Origin: Rhizobium sp. Q54
Lineage (GTDB): Bacteria; Pseudomonadota; Alphaproteobacteria; Rhizobiales; Beijerinckiaceae
NCBI GenBank assembly: GCA_945903655.1
Contig: CAMDOY010000217.1
Span: 1 to 6,513 of the forward strand
DNA length: 6,513 nucleotides
Direction: 5' to 3'
The stretch's first letter is position 1; each line of letters begins with the position of its first letter. This document shows, in pieces, positions 5,159-6,513 of this stretch. Made by a program: the position numbers and the translations under genes. Under the pieces are notes generated by a model, which was not told the DNA's origin, did no database searches, and worked only from the letters and a program-made list of their open reading frames with translations.

Positions 5159-5662
5159 TTAGCCCCGCGCGAACCGCGCGGCCAGCGCCTGCGTCACCAG
5201 CGGTGGCGCGAAGGCGCTGACATCCCCGCCCATGGCTGCGATCTGGCGCACCAATGTGCCGGTGATATGGCGAAGGCCGGGGGATGAGGGCAAAAAGACC
5301 GTGGTAATCTCAGGCGCCATGGTCCCGTTCATGCCCGCCATCTGCATTTCATAGTCGAAGTCAGTTCCATCGCGCAGGCCGCGCACCAGGAGCGTGGCGC
5401 CATGCTGGCGCGCCGCCTCCACCGCGAGACCGTCGAAGGTGACGACCTCAAGCAAACAGCCCGTGCCCACCACCAGCGGCGCCCCGCAGGCGCGGATCAT
5501 GTCGGCGCGTTCCTGCGCCTCGAATACCGGCTTCTTGCCGGGATGGACACCGATGGCCACGATCAGCCGCCCGCAGAGCCTGGCCGCCTGGCGGATCACA
5601 TCCGCATGGCCATGGGTGAGGGGATCGAAGGTTCCCGTATAGAGCGCCGCCACCTCAGCCAT
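5159..5662 (-). CDS. coaD: Phosphopantetheine adenylyltransferase
   Basis: CoaD (167 residues, normal length) joins ATP and 4'-phosphopantetheine to give dephospho-CoA, the penultimate step of coenzyme A synthesis in the cytoplasm. It is a nucleotidyltransferase-fold enzyme. Visible motifs: YTGTFDPLTHGHADVI (8-23), holding the ATP-binding TxGH signature (T16, G18, H19); the phosphopantetheine-pocket segment LVRGLRDGTDFDYEMQMA; and the C-terminal LPSSPGLRHITGTLVRQIA, equivalent to the family's ISSTLVRE segment, though here it reads ITGTLVRQ. All essential regions appear present. The ATG at 5662 is preceded by GGAG at suitable spacing. The gene starts 20 bases after the gyrA stop, so both are probably on one transcript, an arrangement I know from Hyphomicrobiales genomes. 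Confidence 0.96.
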   Translation of the reverse strand: MAEVAALYTGTFDPLTHGHADVIRQAARLCGRLIVAIGVHPGKKPVFEAQERADMIRACGAPLVVGTGCLLEVVTFDGLAVEAARQHGATLLVRGLRDGTDFDYEMQMAGMNGTMAPEITTVFLPSSPGLRHITGTLVRQIAAMGGDVSAFAPPLVTQALAARFARG

Positions 5663-5682
5663 GTCGCCGTCTCCAGAAGTCC

Positions 5683-6513
5683 TCAGCCCTCGGCGCCGTC
5701 GGCAGCCTCGCCCTCGTCGCCATTGGCCTCGTCTTCGCTGATGCGCTCGACCGAGACCACATGCTCCTTCGCGTCCGTGCGGAACACGATGACGCCCTGT
5801 GTCCCGCGGCCGGCGACCCGGATGCCCTCGACCGGACAGCGGATCAACCGGCCAGCGTCGGTTACGAGCATGATGCCGTCGCCCGTCTCCACGGGGAAGG
5901 AGGCGACCAACTGCCCGTTACGCGCATTGACCGCCATGGCGACGATGCCTTTGCCGCCGCGTCCGGTGATGCGATATTCGTAAGATGAGGTGCGCTTGCC
6001 GTAGCCATTCTCCGAGATCGTGAGAATGATCTGCTCCAGCGCGCCCAGCTCCGCATAGCGTTCCTGGCTGAGCGTCTCGGCCTCGGTTCCGGTGGCGAGC
6101 GTCTCGCTCTCCTCCTCGACCACAGAAACCTCACCCTCGACCTCGCCCGCCACCGCGCGGCGACGGCGCAGATAGGCCTCGCGCTCTTCGGCGCTGGCCT
6201 CCACATGGCGCAGAATGGCCATGGAGATGAGCTTGTCGCCCTCGCTCAGGTTGATGCCCCGCACGCCCATGCTGTCGCGGCCCTTGAAGACGCGCACATC
6301 GGTGGTGGCGAAACGAATGCACTGGCCCTTGGCGGTGGTCAGCAGCACATCGTCCATCTCGGTGCACATCTGCACATTGACGATGCCCTCGCCCTCATCA
6401 AGGCGCATGGCGATCTTGCCCGCGCGGTTGACCGAGGTGAAGTCGGACAATTTGTTGCGCCGGACCGTGCCGCCGGTGGTGGCGAACATGACGTCCAGCG
6501 CCTCCCAGGCCGC
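5683..6513 (-). CDS. gyrA: DNA gyrase subunit A, C-terminal part (cut by window edge)
   Basis: The window holds the last 276 codons of gyrA; the start and catalytic part lie beyond position 6513. The open frame enters with AAWEALDV before the internal methionine at 6489. The fragment is the C-terminal beta-pinwheel, which wraps DNA and lets gyrase introduce negative supercoils. Blade signatures are VRRNKLSDF, IRFATTDVRVFKG...VRGINL, NGYGKRTSSYEYRITGRGGKGI and DAGRLIRCPVEGIRVAGRGTQGVIVF. Compared with E. coli GyrA, about 54 residues are inserted between RHVEAS and LEQIILTISENGYGKRT: first basic (EAYLRRRR), then acidic (VSVVEEESET), ending ERYAELGA. Similar insertions occur in other alphaproteobacterial GyrA proteins. 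The protein ends in an acidic tail (SEDEANGDEGEAADGAEG), a known feature of GyrA that modulates DNA wrapping in E. coli. Confidence 0.96.
   Translation of the reverse strand, partial: AAWEALDVMFATTGGTVRRNKLSDFTSVNRAGKIAMRLDEGEGIVNVQMCTEMDDVLLTTAKGQCIRFATTDVRVFKGRDSMGVRGINLSEGDKLISMAILRHVEASAEEREAYLRRRRAVAGEVEGEVSVVEEESETLATGTEAETLSQERYAELGALEQIILTISENGYGKRTSSYEYRITGRGGKGIVAMAVNARNGQLVASFPVETGDGIMLVTDAGRLIRCPVEGIRVAGRGTQGVIVFRTDAKEHVVSVERISEDEANGDEGEAADGAEG

Noticed and set aside
1..6513. CRISPR array, transposase, integrase, tRNA or att site
   Set aside because: Both strands were read for direct repeats with spacers, transposase or integrase motifs and cloverleaf signatures; none was found. 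The heptad block has no spacers and is not a CRISPR.

Overview
The window looks like a chromosomal segment of a high-GC alphaproteobacterium, most likely of the order Hyphomicrobiales (Rhizobiales). The evidence is the minus-strand order gyrA, coaD, two cyclophilin genes, queA, tgt, which I know from that order, together with a GyrA C-terminal domain carrying an acidic insertion and acidic tail. Genus cannot be fixed from the sequence alone.

Right part (about 1618-6513): six housekeeping genes, all on the minus strand and closely packed: the 3' end of gyrA (DNA gyrase subunit A), coaD (phosphopantetheine adenylyltransferase), an exported cyclophilin with a twin-arginine signal, a cytoplasmic cyclophilin, queA and tgt. 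QueA and Tgt are consecutive-pathway enzymes of tRNA queuosine synthesis: Tgt puts preQ1 into the wobble position of GUN-anticodon tRNAs and QueA then adds the epoxycyclopentandiol moiety. The two cyclophilins are paralogues sent to different compartments. A heptanucleotide repeat block with inverted symmetry fills the gap between the cytoplasmic cyclophilin gene and queA.

Left part (about 1-1621): plus-strand, accessory-looking DNA with visibly lower GC (for example 26 of 60 bases are G or C at 361-420, against 48 of 60 at 3241-3300). It holds a structured leader with a strong intrinsic terminator, an unrecognised small secreted protein whose last codons are themselves an intrinsic terminator, and a HigB/HigA-type toxin-antitoxin pair. 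The antitoxin gene runs into tgt tail to tail, with the two stop codons overlapping. The GC change and gene content suggest an accessory segment or island edge abutting tgt, but no integrase, tRNA or att repeat is visible.

I see no clearly new multi-gene system here. The observations most worth following are the Tgt protein that has lost three of the four usual zinc ligands, the terminator embedded in a coding sequence so that transcripts may end at the stop codon, the heptad inverted repeat, and the control region of the toxin-antitoxin pair.
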